A stretch of 64,000 nt of DNA from the NCBI GenBank assembly GCA_028274465.1, contig CM051455.1, positions 135,008,096 to 135,072,095 on the forward strand. The letters are read 5' to 3'. Position numbers and translations under genes: made by a program. The number at the start of each line of letters is the position of its first letter. Within the stretch, counting starts at the first letter, position 1. The notes under the pieces were generated by a model. It saw only the letters and a program-made list of their open reading frames with translations. It did no database searches and was not told where the DNA came from. Positions 1-13,704 of this stretch are shown here, one piece after another. This DNA is from Plantago ovata. Its lineage: Eukaryota > Streptophyta > Magnoliopsida > Lamiales > Plantaginaceae.

Positions 1-3000
1 ACGTATCAATTTTGTTGGCAAAGGCATCTGACGTGAGAAGAATGAGGGATGAACAACAACACCTTTATTCTACGGTATGGTGGTTACTAAACATTGTTGT
101 GATCTGTCTAAATTAAAACTATGTCGGTGTGTGTTTGCTCTTGTTTGGCTTGTGCTGGAAAATAAATAAGTATTCCAGTTCTCTTAAACTAGCTTATAAA
201 CCTATGATTAGAATTCTTATGCTTAATGTTTGCATCTTAGGCTCGAAGTGCGAAAACTGCGCTAGAATATGATCGTGATTCCAAAACTAGACAAATTCAG
301 AGTATGAGAAAAACGATAGCATTGCGCGAGCAACTGATTCATGAGCAGAAGATCAGAGACACACAGGTTCAGTAACCATCAGCCAAGCATCCAATTCCCC
401 TTCCTTGCTCTGCGTTATATATTCTTTTCTTTTAGTTATGATCACGGTTGTTGTGTTGCATGACCTGAAGTGTTAACCAGACTGTGTCAGTTGATCCCAC
501 TCACGTCATTAACTAATGGAGTAACTAACCTTATGGCTACATATGCCATTTTCGTGGTTCTGTTACTTTATTCACTTGGATTTTATTTCACCATTCACTC
601 CTCATTTGTTTTTGTTTTTTGTTTTTTGGGGTTCAAATATAAAGCTATTGACTGCAATCTTCATCTTGGTGCTGAAATGAAAGGATGTTAATTTTTTCTA
701 CCAGAGATCGCCACATACTATATTTTGCTTATCATTTAATACCAGAGGCTGTCCTAACATGTACGGAGTTGTGCATACTCTTGATTGTGAATCTAGAATG
801 TAGATCAACTCCAATTAAACTATCATTCTATGCTTTTAGCTTTAAGCTTGGTGTATGCTAAAATTCCTTAATGTAAGGGCTTGATGCTATAAGTAGCAGT
901 AACACAAACACACAAATGTTAAGTTGAATAAATAAATGTTGTGATGTTGTGTAATTGTTAGCAATTTCTCCATTCAACTAAACTATAATTGACTAGATCC
1001 ATGAAGTAGTCATTATTTTTGTGGTCATCATGTTTGGAATTGTGACGTGCAAAATAAATATAGTGACACCGCTTATAATCTTCCAAACAAGATCACGCCG
1101 AATTTAGTGGCTAACGACTTCGATATCATACTAACGAGCAACACGACAGCCTGCCATTAGCATTTCAATACTCGCAATATAACTTGAGATCTGCATGTAT
1201 ACGGTGAAAGCATTATGCACAAATGCAATTGAATTGAGAAAAAGTAGTAATTGGATTATTACATCTAACTTCATTGATATGTTCATACTTCCCTAGGATC
1301 CATTACTGTTTTTAATGTGTGGTTAAATGTAACGTCTATAGTTTGATCTCATCAACTTATTTACTCCATTGTTTAGTAATTATATCATATGTATTGTAAA
1401 CATTAACTGACCTTAAACTAGGAGTTCTGGATTATGGACAAATGCATAATTTCGGTGAGGACTTTATCCTTTAGGCTGTAGCAAGCTAGCTAATTGAATG
1501 TTGAGCAAACTGCGAAGAGGTATAAGGTATTCATATCCCTTCTAAATATCCTTGTGATCGTGAAAGCTTAGGTGGTTCTGGTTATATGGGATGTAAGTAC
1601 CCATCAGTTAATGTTGGCCCTATAGGATTTCCTCGTTGACCCCTTTTTACTGATGCGGATTTCTTGTTTAGCATGACATAATTAAGTTGGTTTTTGTAGT
1701 TCACCTCTCATTTTATTTTTTATATTTTTTTAATTTCATATTTCCTAGTATGATCTTTGACCCCAAATCAATGTGGCACTCGTCATAATGATTAAACTAA
1801 TGCCCCGATGGTCCTAATCCTATTGACATCTTGATTTTTTTGCGGTTGTAGGATGAAGAAAATGAAAAGGAAAAACTCAGGGTGCTTGAAGTTGAGTTTG
1901 ATGAAGCTAATGGGAACTGCCAGAGGTACCTCAAGATGTCTAATCTATATGTAACTTGGGTGTTTATGCAGTTTTCTGTTGAGCTGAGTGAAATTATTGT
2001 TCCAGATTGAAGGCAGATGAGGATAACATTGCAGAAAATATGGTTTCCGTACAACATGAAATACAAAAAATTACTGAAAGGGTAAGTGAACAACTTTTAT
2101 GTTGTATCACTGTAAAAATTGTCATGAACCTCCAACTTCTGTCACAAGCCTATGCAATGATACACAAATAATTTCCTATAGGTGTAAATAAGATTAGTTA
2201 AAAGAAACTATTCAGCAATGTGATGTTGCATAACACATTCGTTGTGCAAATATAATGACAGTTCTGGGTAGTTAGATAGTATCTCATAAAAACTGTTAAG
2301 ACATTCTCCTATGCTCATCTTATTCTTTGTTAAATTGCAATGAACTCCGTAAAATAATATACTTTCCATGATGCATATACATGAAGCAGAGAAAAAAGAT
2401 AATGACTTCTCTTGTTCCATCCAAGACATCTTATAAAAAACTGTTTAATGATTCTTCTGTGTGGCCATCTTATTCTTTGTTCTGAACTCCGTGGAATAAT
2501 ATAATTACTATGATGCAGATATGTGAAGCAGAGAAAAAATGTAATGAGTTCTCTCGTTCCATTCAAAAAATTAACAGGCGTAAAAAAAATAAGGTATGTG
2601 TATTATTCCTTTGGGCATCTTTTCCCTCAGGGGGAATTTTGTTGCGTGACTGTCATTAACAAAAAGAACTGAAATTTTTTTTCTTTGTATTTCTGTATAT
2701 CAATGACACATTCTTATCATTATCAAAATTATCAAGGTTTTGGCCATATGTCCAGGTTACCGCATTTGGGGGAGAGAAAGTAATCAGTCTTTTGAGGGCA
2801 ATTGAGGATAATCAACATAAATTCCACTTTCCACCTATTGGTCCCATAGGCTCCCATCTGGTTAATTATCTATATCCATTTTGTGTTTCATCCTTCATGC
2901 AATAAATGATTAAAAGTTTTTCATTGATTTCTTTTTTCCTTGGTCCATGGCCTTCTATGACCCGTTGACTCCATCTTTGCCGACTACTTGAGACCTTATC

Positions 3001-6000
3001 GTTCTTCATTTCTTCTCTCTTTTGCTTGTATTATATTGTTTCTTTTTATATTCGCTGTTGAAATTATTTAAATTTTTAAAGACTTCTGGTGCAGAAACAT
3101 CCAGCTTGTGCTGCTTGCATAAAAATTTCACCATGCCATGAATATAGCTTTTAAATTCTAGTCATTTACTATTTCCTCTCTGGTCATTCGGGCTTTCTAT
3201 CATTGTTAAAGTGCGTTCACTTTTCAATTTGAGTTACTAATGCCTGAGCATGTGAACTCTTTGCCTTTACTGAATTGCTCATTGCAGAAATTAGAGAAGG
3301 AAGACTGGTCCACTGCTGTTGAATCTGCGGTGGGGAGATTTTTCAATTCTTTCATTGTCACAGATTTCAATGATTCCCGTACTTTAAGAGCACTGGCAAC
3401 GAGTGTAAAATATACCAAATTGCATATTGTCATTTATGATTTCTCTAGAAAAAGGTAACAAACTGGAGTTTGTCTATTTAGTGTCATCGTATGCCTAATG
3501 AACATTTTCTTAACAGCTGAACTTTTGGCACCCACAGACTGGAGATTCCACACCACATGCTTCCCCAGACTCATCATCCCACTGTTTTCTCTGTTTTGCA
3601 CTCCGACAATGATGTAGTGCATAATGTTCTCATTGATTTGGTAAAGTTTGTAATTTGTTCTAGTAATTCTTCTTATAATACCTTATTCTATATATATTGA
3701 ATCTTAATCTCTCCAGCATTAGAGATTCCACAATGGTGTTTCTGATTTTGCAAGCTCACCATTTTGTGTGAAGGGAAGTGACTCAAAATTAAGTCAACAA
3801 AGTCTTTTTTTTTCAATGAAGAATTATATACTAAGATAATTAATATACGAAGTTATAATACTAAAATGAAAGTTAGTGTTTTTAAAAAAATTATATGGTT
3901 TTTCTTTTTATATTATGGTGTTATTACATTGTGTATACGTAAATGGTCGTACTAGGGTAGAATATTTTGAATTTGGTTTTGGGTGTTTTAGGGGTAAAAA
4001 TGATGATACAACATCGGATGATTGTTAGCAAAGAAATCCCACTGATAGGGAGTATGAAAAATTGTTTCCAAAATTATCCCGTCTTCAAATGGACAGAAGA
4101 TTAAAATTTACGAGAAAGATGGTTTTTAGTTCATTAAGCAAAAAAGAATGGGTTGGAGGGTGTGCTTTGAAAATGTTCAATATTGGACTGTATATATAAA
4201 GAAAAAACAAATATAACCAGTGTTGATTTTCTTGAAATTTTTATAGAATTTTTTGTCTAACATGAAGCTAAACAGGCTAAAACCCCATCAAAATTAATTC
4301 CAACTGTGAAAAGTGGGGTGGCAACATGTGTCGCTGCTCCATTGGTTTGTGCATCAAATTAGCACATGTCACCCGGTGGCTGGTGACTTGAAACCCGGTG
4401 ACATGAGCTTTGAGCATGAATTGCGTCACCAAGGTGTCCCAATCTCACGCTCATCAAAATTATTATTTGTTTTATCCGTGACTCAATTTTGGGTCACCAC
4501 CAGTGCAGATGGTCAAAGGCTGTTTGTTCATAATTTCGAGGAAGTTGCTACGTCTACAATTAGTATGCTGTGAATTTTGGATTTGTACTGGTATTATAGA
4601 TTGTGCTGCTAGTTTCAAAGATGGCTTACATTGATGATATGAACTTTAATCACGGTTCTCATTGCTAGTTGTCTATTTCCCGTTGCTTGAAAATAACACT
4701 ATTTTGAATTGCACATATGTCCATAGGGTAATACTGAGCAACAAGTGCTTCTTAGTGATTATGCTGTTGGAGAAACGGTTGTCTTTAATCCGCGTACGAG
4801 GGTACTGAATGCGAAGGAGGTTTACACGTATGATGGAACCAGGATGTAAGCTATACCTCATCCCCGTACCAATCTTTTTATACTATGCTTTCAATTGTTT
4901 AATGCTATCCTTCCGAATCATATAGGTTACTTGTATTATGCATCACCTTTGTTGGAAATACGATGCAGTTCACATGATCTCATGTTACATGGTTTCTGGT
5001 TTTGTTGATGCTCGCAACTCAAAGTTTCTTTTACTTCTTTATTCTCTCCTTGACCCTCCAAGATGTATGGAGTTCTTTGTTAGCACCGTATGTATGCTAA
5101 TTTTCCTGGCTTTTAATCAAGTCATTTCAATTTACTCTTTTTTTCCTTGTATTGTTTTTTCTTTCTTCCTTTTGTTTTCTCTGTTTGATGTTTTTCAACT
5201 TGATGCATACTGAAATTTAGTAAGTTATATAAATTGCTGTTGTCTGTAGAAGATCCTAAATTTCAAAGTTTTAGATACAGGTATCGACATGTAGAGCGCT
5301 CTGACAATTAATTTTTTTCATACACTTTTTGAATTACACGGACCTCTCCCATCATATTATATTGTACAAACCCCTGCACAACATATATTACTGATTTATA
5401 CCATTAAGTTGTTCTTCATGACAATAATATGCTGACATGCCTATCTTTAGCTGGCAAGCTATTTCAAATTCACTGTGCAAACAATTCATCGCCCCCCTAC
5501 AGTGAAATTCAGCAAGAAATTATTTCTTTTTATGCTTGAATGAAACCACTATCTGAATGAGCTTTATGTTGAACTCATTCCTCTTCTATAAATGAAACTC
5601 AGATCTACACTGCATCTCTGTGCTTTTGGTATTCTCGCAATGAGTCGTGCTTACCAATGAAGCTGTGCTCTTACGATTTCAAGTTGAACATGCACATTTT
5701 CATGCATAAATAACATGCACATGCAATGCAAATATGTGGTGTGGTTAGACGTGCATATGCATCTTTTCAAGTATTGAAGAATACAATGAACATCTTAGTT
5801 TACTCAGTATTAGAAAAATGGATGGACCGCGAGTGTTATCTTTCCCTTCTATTACATTGAAGAGTACACTGTTCATTTCCTGGAATACTTTGATTAGTGG
5901 TGTGGTTGTTCTTTTTCTTCATTTCTTTCTTTTTAATTCCTTCCTCGAGTTATTTTATATGATTGCGATTAGTTTTAGTTACCTAATGGCTAATACGTCA

Positions 6001-9000
6001 TGTTCTTTTTAATTCCTTCCTTGAGTTCTTTTATATGAAAATTTGAAGCAGCCCTCTAATTTTCATAAGACTTATAGCAGCTTCGAGAAATTGATCATAT
6101 TGAACTTTTTTGCAGTTTCCAACGCCGTTCAGCTCAAACTGTCCTTCCCCCGCACTGGAAATTAGTAGGTCGTCTTTGTGCTTCATATGATGAACAGATT
6201 AAGGAACTGGAGAGCAATGGACTACTCGCAGATGAGGAAGTTAAAAAAGACCAGAGACTTAAAACAACTAAGCATGAGGAGTTGAAGGATCAGCAGGAAA
6301 AGTTCGATATTGTAAAGGTAATCTTTATTACTTCACCTGTATGCTCACGCGACTCAGTTATAAAACAATTACGCTGCGTTTTTCACCCATAAAGAGTCAT
6401 TTTAGGATTTTTTGTAACTGTGTAAAAGGTTTTGAAGTTAGATGTAAAGTTATGGAGGTTAAAGGGAATAAACAAAAATTTCAATGTGGGGAGAAGATTA
6501 CTGTTGCACGTTACTGGACACAACTTCTTTATTGGTTCGTGTAGCCTGCCCTGTTTTCATTGGGATGAAATGCTTAGTAGGTTTGGTTTGGCCTGTTTAA
6601 TAGCTTTCTGACATCCATATGTGTGACAGACGAAATCTGAGTTGCAAAGAGCGTTTTTCAAGATGAATGTTGGCTGGCCCAAAACATAATTCTCCAGATC
6701 AATTTTAAAAGTTATACCAGTTGAAAGGCTTTACATTTCTAGTTGGGGCGTAGGATTTTTAAATCCATAATAGAAGTTTTTTCTCAAGAACAATGTTTTC
6801 AATTTTTGATTAGTTTATTGTTATTGACCTTGAAATAGTCTCTATCATTCCAGCATGTTTAGTGTTATTGAAATGATTTAACTCTGATCTAGTATTCATG
6901 TTCTCGTTGGAGATAAAGTGTTATCCTTTCCCTTGCTTACCGCTTAATTCCTTCCAGAGAAAGCGACAGGATGAGGAGCGGGAAATGATGCGCAAGAAAT
7001 TCAAGCTGCAGGATTCGAGAAATTCTGTGTCTGCCACACCTGCTTCTGATGCTGACCTTCATCAAGAGATATCTGTCTGTCTTTCGAATATGAGATCTAT
7101 ATTGTACATGCTTTTTAAATGCTCCGTCACTATACTTATCTGAGGATTTATGTTACTAATCTTTTCCTGAAACAATATGCAGATACTGCATGAACAGATA
7201 CAAGAAAAGCAAACGCTGGTGGATAATCTTGAGATAAGGATCAATGAAGAAGGACGTAAAGCTGAAGATCTTGATGTCTCAGTCAAGGAGCTGTGTGGTT
7301 GGTTAATTTCATTTTCTCATGTTATGTCGAGTAGTGTAGTTAATAATCAATGCGTATTTCTCATTCCAGAGTCCGCAAAAGTGGAGCTTGATGTACTATC
7401 AGAAGCAGAGAGTGAAATTGTGCAAATCAAGAAATATCTTCTCAATGCAGAAGCGGTCTGTTTTCTATACCCCTCCGTATCAGTTTGCTTGAAGTTCATC
7501 TTTTGTGCCACATGGTTTTTAGTAGGTGTTTCTATTATTATCCAGACTAAGAAGCACTACCAGAAGTTGATGGATAATACAGTCATCCCAGAGCTAAAAA
7601 AGGCAGAGATCGAGTATGGGGAGCTTGAGAATAAGCTTGAGGTGCTTTTCTGTTCATTCATGAAACACAAGTAACTATCAAAATGTCTTCTGTCTAGAAG
7701 ATCTACAGCGGTTCGCTCAATTTATTGTTGGGATATACATTCATAAACACCTCTGTAGAAGATCCCATATTTTAGGTTATACATAAGAACTAAAACTACT
7801 CTGTCCCTATATCTTTTTTGGCTGTCCTTTTGAGAGAAAATATTAGACCTCGTGTGACTGCATAATAAATACTTCATTTCATGTTCAAACAATTTACTTG
7901 GATTACCACCAACTGTCCACTTTATAGTCGATCTTTATCCAAATAATACCCCCACTTCCAAATTTTAATCTTTTATTTTTTACTCTCAAAAGTAACGCCT
8001 CATTTCGAACGGGGCGGGGGAGTTATATGCTTGGGAATAGAAAGCTATTTGTCCCTGTTTAGCTTCCTTATCCTGTCATTGTACGTGTAATAATCATGTT
8101 TACTCCTTGTATGCATAAGTCCCTCACCTAACCCACCCCTTCCCCGTCATTATGCTTGCCATATGTCTTTCTCTGTTACTGATGAAATTTGACTTTTATT
8201 GGTGTTAAATTTATAGGAGAATCGCAAGAAGGCATCAATCATCTGTCCTGAGAGCGAGGTTGATGGTCTAGGCTGTGAGGAAAGCAAGCCTGAGCAACTA
8301 AGTCCTCAACTTAGTAAATTGTATGAAAGACTTGAACGTGAGAGTAGGAGGTAAAAGTTTTTGTAGTAAAATACCGCAAAGATGCTAGTCTCTCCGCCCC
8401 GAACTTATCTTCACACTTAATAAATAAAAAAAATAACTAATAAAAAAGAGAGAGAGAGAAACAAAAACTCAGGAAAATAACAGTGAATGTTATTTTATGA
8501 GAAGAATGAATAAAATAGTGCCAATCTAAATTGGTGAGGATTAAAACTGTATTTTTGAAGTGGAAGTAGTTATCTGAACAGTCGAAAAAGCACAACTTGA
8601 AAATAAGATTGGGATGGATGGACTGTCTATTTTTTTTCCTGCTTCTTTTGAGTTCTCGTAAAAAATTCTTGTGCAGATATCCGGAACCTATCAAGGATCT
8701 CAGAAAGATGCTTGAGAAGAAACAACGCAAAATATCTAGGAAACAGCAAACGTACAAAGCCCTTAAAGAGAAGTTGGACGTGAGTAATTTCTTCAATTTT
8801 CTTCAGAGATACAAGCAATTGAATGAATTTTCTTAGTTGATGATTCTACTGTGAATATATTATTCACAATTATTATGTCAGGTATTGGAGAAAGCTTTAG
8901 AAATGCGGTGGAGCAAGTTCCATTGGAGTGCAGAGCAACGGATTGCACAGCTAACATGGGGGTAGAAAATTTCAATCTAGATTTCTTTGTATGAAAATTA

Positions 9001-11141
9001 CTTCCTTTTTCCAGAATAGATAATAATGTCTGTCAGTGTCCGATTGATATTTTAATTTTATAGTTTTAACGCTCATTTGAAAAAGAAAGGAATCAGTGGT
9101 GCAATCAAAGTTAATGCTAAAGAGCAGACTCTCGCAATTGAGGTAACTGATTGAAAATATCTTGTTAGCATCAAAACAATTTCATTTAAACTGTGGTTTC
9201 CAATCAACGACTAAGTTATTCACTTTATATCAATCCACTGCCAATTTATCAGGTGATAATGCCTCAGGATGCATCAAATAGTACCGTTCGTGACACTAGA
9301 GGACTTTCAGGTTTGTGTTGTTAGCTAATTGATCCAATTGCAGTATTTGCCATCAAGTGTAAAGATAGCACGAGAATCTATACGTGGTCCCTGAAGTTTT
9401 GCTGAACGACACCATACTGTCTATTATCTGTTAATACAATTATTGTATCTTGTTCTCTAATTGTCCTTCCTCATTTTGGTTTAAAAATTGTAGATTTACT
9501 AGAAGCACGTTGTAGTTATTTCAGCATGGAATGAGGAACATGTAAATAAAAGTGAAAAAATAAATTGAATCATGGAGTTAGCGAACTCAAAATGTACATC
9601 AGTGTGTTCCTTGATGACTATCTGACGGTGACTCTTTTAGTTATGAAATAGGGAAAAAAAAATCTGTACTTAATTGAACTCTTTCTTTGTTTATTTTTGG
9701 GGCGGCCCTCTTTGTGGTATTGCCAAGTTCCTTCTGACAGATTATAGCCATACTTTTGAGTGGTGAACTATATCATCACTTGTGCGTGTATTAGATAATT
9801 TTATATAAGCATCTTTTATGTAATCAAACCAGGTGGAGAACGTTCTTTTTCGACTCTGTGCTTTTCCCTCACGCTTCATGAGATGACAGAAGCCCCATTC
9901 CGCGCAATGGATGAGTTTGATGTATTTATGGTTGGTTTTCTCATTGTATACTTGAGTGGTTTATGATTATTCATCTTTACTCTTTATAAAGGTGCGTATC
10001 AGTCCACAGTACGGGAATGTTTGCATCGGCGTTGGTTATTTTCAAAAGTGAAAGTCTAAAAGATGGAACATGTTAATAAAGCCCTCATACAACTACACTA
10101 GTCAACTATTGGCTGGTAGGAATTAGATGGGCTTTTTTTAATTCCATCTTTCAGAAACTGTGATCTTATCATATATTCTTGATCAAATTTAATTGAAGCA
10201 TTAAGTAAATTGTGAAAATGAACGCTGGCGAGCATCAGTATACTTGAAATTTCATGGAGACAGTTAGAAATTTTCATGTCACAAAAAAACTGATTTTGGT
10301 TTTGTTACTTTATATCTGCAGGATGCAGTCAGCAGAAAAATCAGCATGGATGCCCTTGTAGATTTTGCTCTGGAAGAAAAATCCCAGTGGATATTTATCA
10401 CCCCTCATGACATTAGGTAACAATTTTATTAAAATTATTCCTTCTAGTTCACAGAACTTTATAATCGCTACAGCTTTGTTTTGCGTTGGAGTTTATCCTC
10501 TGAATCTTATTCATGAAAGAACATGGAACAACACTACCGTTTTCTCGCATGACTTTACTCTTCTACAGAGTGCTCAATTTTCTCAAGGGACTTGATAAAA
10601 AGCTTTGGTTATCTAGTTTTGCTAAAGTGACCTGATAATTGGTATGAATCTACACAATTAAGTCAAATATTAAAGTTCCAATCAGTTTGTTTCAAAGTGA
10701 AAATCCGTATAGAATTTGCATGATTGAGCCATTAGAGATTCATTAATTATAATGCCATGCCATGGCAACATGCATCTGCTTATGTAGCTTGAAAGCCAAG
10801 CCACAAGGCCCACAACCTCTTGAATTAGCTGTTAAATGTGATTTGTGTTAGTTGCCTTTTGTTGATTTAAATGTGATGGATAGCCAAGTGTTACGATGCT
10901 TTTTTGAACCAAAATTGTTTACTTTTATTCCAAAACTATAAGTACATACGTTGATCCAATGATCCAGACGGGCAGTTTTCAAGCCTATTACATCACACTC
11001 GACAAACTCAAAAAGCATTACGTGTGATGTTACTTTTAATTTGTGTAAAAGATCCATTATGTGATGTTATGTTTTTGATTCAGCTTGGTGAAAAATGACA
11101 AGAGGATAAAGAAGCAACAAATGGCAGCCCCGCGTGGATAA
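1..11141 (+). CDS. SMC6: SMC6 (structural maintenance of chromosomes 6), 3' part, copy 1
   Basis: Partial gene entering from the left edge. Exons read: 1-74, 241-366, 1852-1925, 2006-2081, 2519-2593, 2756-2860, 3288-3454, 3538-3640, 4727-4845, 6116-6317, 6958-7074, 7183-7297, 7370-7455, 7546-7641, 8217-8350, 8677-8779, 8882-8961, 9064-9142, 9253-9310, 9833-9930, 10322-10416, 11084-11141 (stop TAA). All borders are GT-AG and the frame closes, giving about 745 residues. The product covers the first coiled coil, the hinge ([31 protein letters not shown]), the second coiled coil and the C-terminal ATPase half: signature [12 protein letters not shown], Walker B-like [12 protein letters not shown], and the terminal [11 protein letters not shown] typical of plant SMC6. 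SMC6 pairs with SMC5 in a nuclear complex for recombination repair and chromosome stability. No stop or frameshift is seen, so this copy may be functional; its 5' half lies outside the window. Confidence 0.93.
2284..2580 (+). repeat. Tandemly duplicated exon unit inside SMC6 copy 1
   Basis: Two adjacent units of about 150 bp resemble each other closely: 2284-2434 and 2435-2580. Both run from a CATCTTATTCTTTG stretch through AACTCCGT and ATAATATA into an exon-like segment starting near a GATGCA motif. The second unit contains the exon used in the reading above (2519-2593), preceded by the acceptor GATGCAG. In the first unit the same place reads GATGCAT, so the acceptor AG is gone, and the segment 2367-2430 would be a dead exon. 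It therefore sits in the intron. Confidence 0.75.
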
Positions 11142-11903
11142 GTTTATCCTGTTTGCATGGTAAGCCTTCCGATCCGTAGCCAATGCTAAACTCATGATCA
11201 AGTTTGGTCTCAGGGCCTGATTGGTAGTTGTTTATACATGCCATTAACAGTCAACAAGAAATTTTACAGTCAAAGTTGTGTATTTTGGAATGTGGAAAAG
11301 CATGTGCTTGGTAATTGGACTAAAGGAATTGAAATACAAGTCACTTTGATTGGTAAATTATTACTGCAAAAAGGTAATACCTTTGTGTCAGTTTACCTTT
11401 ATATCCTTACTTTTGGACCCATTTTAGTAGAATAACGTTTCTGTTAGTGCATATTTTTTTATGAGTTGTAGTAGTATTACTTTCTCCTCTTCGAAGAAGG
11501 CTTATTTCGAGATCATCATCATTGATCGTCATTCGTCAACCTCTTTTCTCTAATCTCCTCTCTTCGCTTCCCCTGGCAACATATAGAGAGCCAATCTATT
11601 TAACGCCCCCGGGCTATTGAAAGAAGATTTCTTCTGATCGACATCATCTAAAAGAAAGAAAGGGGTGAATGAGTCATATTTATTCGAATCCGAGACCGGA
11701 GAAAGAGTCGTAGACAATACTGTGTGACTGCACGTCTAAAGAGATACTATCTTGAAAGTTACAGTTAGACCCCTAATATTACTGAACTGAAAGGGGACAG
11801 AAATGTAATTTAGTTTTCAAATGCTTTTGAGGCCATAACCGCCAATATTCATCGAACAATATTTTAAACTCTATAAAATTTTGACACGTTAAGATAAGAA
11901 ATA
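11142..11903. other. 3' flank of SMC6 copy 1, no gene seen
   Basis: This stretch contains the presumed 3' UTR and downstream flank of SMC6 copy 1. A 65-codon open frame at 11238-11435 has no recognisable motif and is not called. I see no RNA gene or mobile element here. Confidence 0.5.
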
Positions 11904-12159
11904 CTCCGTCCCAGAACAGTTGCATCGTTTTAACTTTTTACGATTAATAATAGAATTAAAGTTTGACTACAAATGACTCTTAAATTATAATGGCAAAATA
12001 TTTATCAAAATTACATATTGAAAATTTTGGTTGAAAAGTTTCATAATATAATTTTAATAAATATTTTACAATTATAATTTAAGAGTGATTTGTAGTCAAA
12101 CTTCGATTATGTTGACTGTAAAAAAGTTAAAACGGTGCAACTGTTCTGGGACAGAGGAG
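11904..12159. mobile_element. Stowaway-type MITE (256 bp)
   Basis: The two ends form a long inverted repeat: the left end begins CTCCGTCCCAGAACAGTTGC and the right end is its near-exact complement, ending in TGGGACAGAGGAG. The element is flanked by TA on both sides (11902-11903 and 12160-12161), the Stowaway/Tc1-mariner target duplication. The interior is AT-rich and also largely palindromic, with no coding capacity. Confidence 0.9.
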
Positions 12160-13704
12160 TATGTAAACATTTATATTTTCATTGACAATATCTAAAAAGG
12201 TTGTTACATCGAATTTTTTACTAAGTTGCGGTTTACCACAACTATATAGTTCTTGGGTCTTCACTTAGTCTTTAGAATTGTGGGAAATTTGCCAAAGTCC
12301 GAAATAGTAACTGATTTAAGAGGTTTGTTAAATTAGTTTTGGTTGTAGTATTTGGCTTGATTTAGGGGAAGTATAGAGGGAAGTGATGTAGGATTTTATA
12401 GGGGTAATAATTATGTTTGAAGGAATAAAAAGGGAATGTTTTTTTTTATTGGTTAAGGATGTGTTGTCAATATTTGAGAGGTGGAGGAGTAGAGAGAGAA
12501 GGGAGGATTTTATAGGGGTAATGTCAGCCTATGTATTATGTTGAGATTAAGCTGTTTGTAAGATTTCTTGGAATGCATGAGAAAAAGGAGCTCTTTAAGA
12601 AGTTACTAGTCCCTGTTGACCCTTGTTTTGCTCACGATTGAATTACTTGATATACTCTCCTGGAGCTTGAGCAGCTCAAATATTTGTGATGGACAATTTG
12701 TCTGTTATCTACTAGGAGTATGTTTTCCTACTTTGCATATGTATGCTTTTTAACAGGATAAAGAGCACATTAGAGGCCTTGAATTCTCTGTTTGTAGCTA
12801 AACAAGTGCTAGGATTATTATTGCTCAATCTTTATTGTGGATCATTGTTATCTCTCTTGCTGGTCCGGTATAGGGCATGACGACATGGTTGTGTCTAGGT
12901 CATGCAGTATACACCATGTTGTGGTATCTTCTTTCAGGATTTATTCTGCGGCACTTCCACTAGTTCACAATTCTCATGGCAACTTTGGTTCTGGCTTTCT
13001 GGCAATCTTTGGATCTCAAGTCTATGGTGCATAGCAAAAAAAAAAAAAAAAAAAAAAAAAAAGCCATAAACTATGCATTGAGATTTAAACAAAGACCAGG
13101 AATACATTGTAGCTTGTTTCAAACGTCTTCAAAAATTCAAAAGGGAAAAATACAGGTGTGGCTTTTAATTATTATTGAGTTCCTTGATCGAGTGTTGACT
13201 AGGAGGTTGAGCAACATCTTACTCAACACCTCTGGGTTGTCTTCGAAATTAACCATTGTCAAACATCCAAGAGTTAGAGTATGAGTGTTTTCGTGTGTAC
13301 TTACGTTTAGTCAACACTACATGAGATTTAACCAACAAGTCATTAATAGAAATAACAATGTACATTTATATCTATTATTACCTATGTTTAAGATCTCGTC
13401 TCGGAGGCCATCTCGAACGACCTCCTGAGAAGGGTCAACCCGAGTCATCTCGGAGTTGTCTCGGAACAGATTAAAAATATGTAAAATTATATATAATAAA
13501 TACTATACATATTTATCAACAAATGACATAAATACTATACATATTTATCAACGACATTTATCCTAATTCATCATAATTCATAACTAGTGGGTTGTTTTGC
13601 AAATATACACATTTAGGGGTCTCGGCTTGGACTCTTGGAGTACTAATTGTCTAAGAGCACTCTTTAAAGACCCCTATCCTATAACCCAAAAATCTCTCCC
13701 TAAA
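12160..13704. other. Intergenic, non-coding; includes A(26) tract
   Basis: No gene is recognised. The phrase GGATTTTATAGGGGTAAT occurs twice (near 12393 and 12509), a short direct repeat. An uninterrupted run of about 26 A lies near 13036-13063, preceded by transcript-like unique sequence with no coding potential, as would be left by a retroposed transcript, but no target duplication could be identified. The remainder is AT-rich DNA. Confidence 0.45.

Noticed and set aside
4313..4573. 86-codon open frame in an SMC6 intron
   Set aside because: It lies in the intron between exons 3538-3640 and 4727-4845; its GTGAC / CACCGGTG words look like MITE sequence, and there is no protein motif.
8437..8818. 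Minus-strand open frames over an SMC6 exon
   Set aside because: Shadow of exon 8677-8779 and its flanking intron; no domain on that strand.
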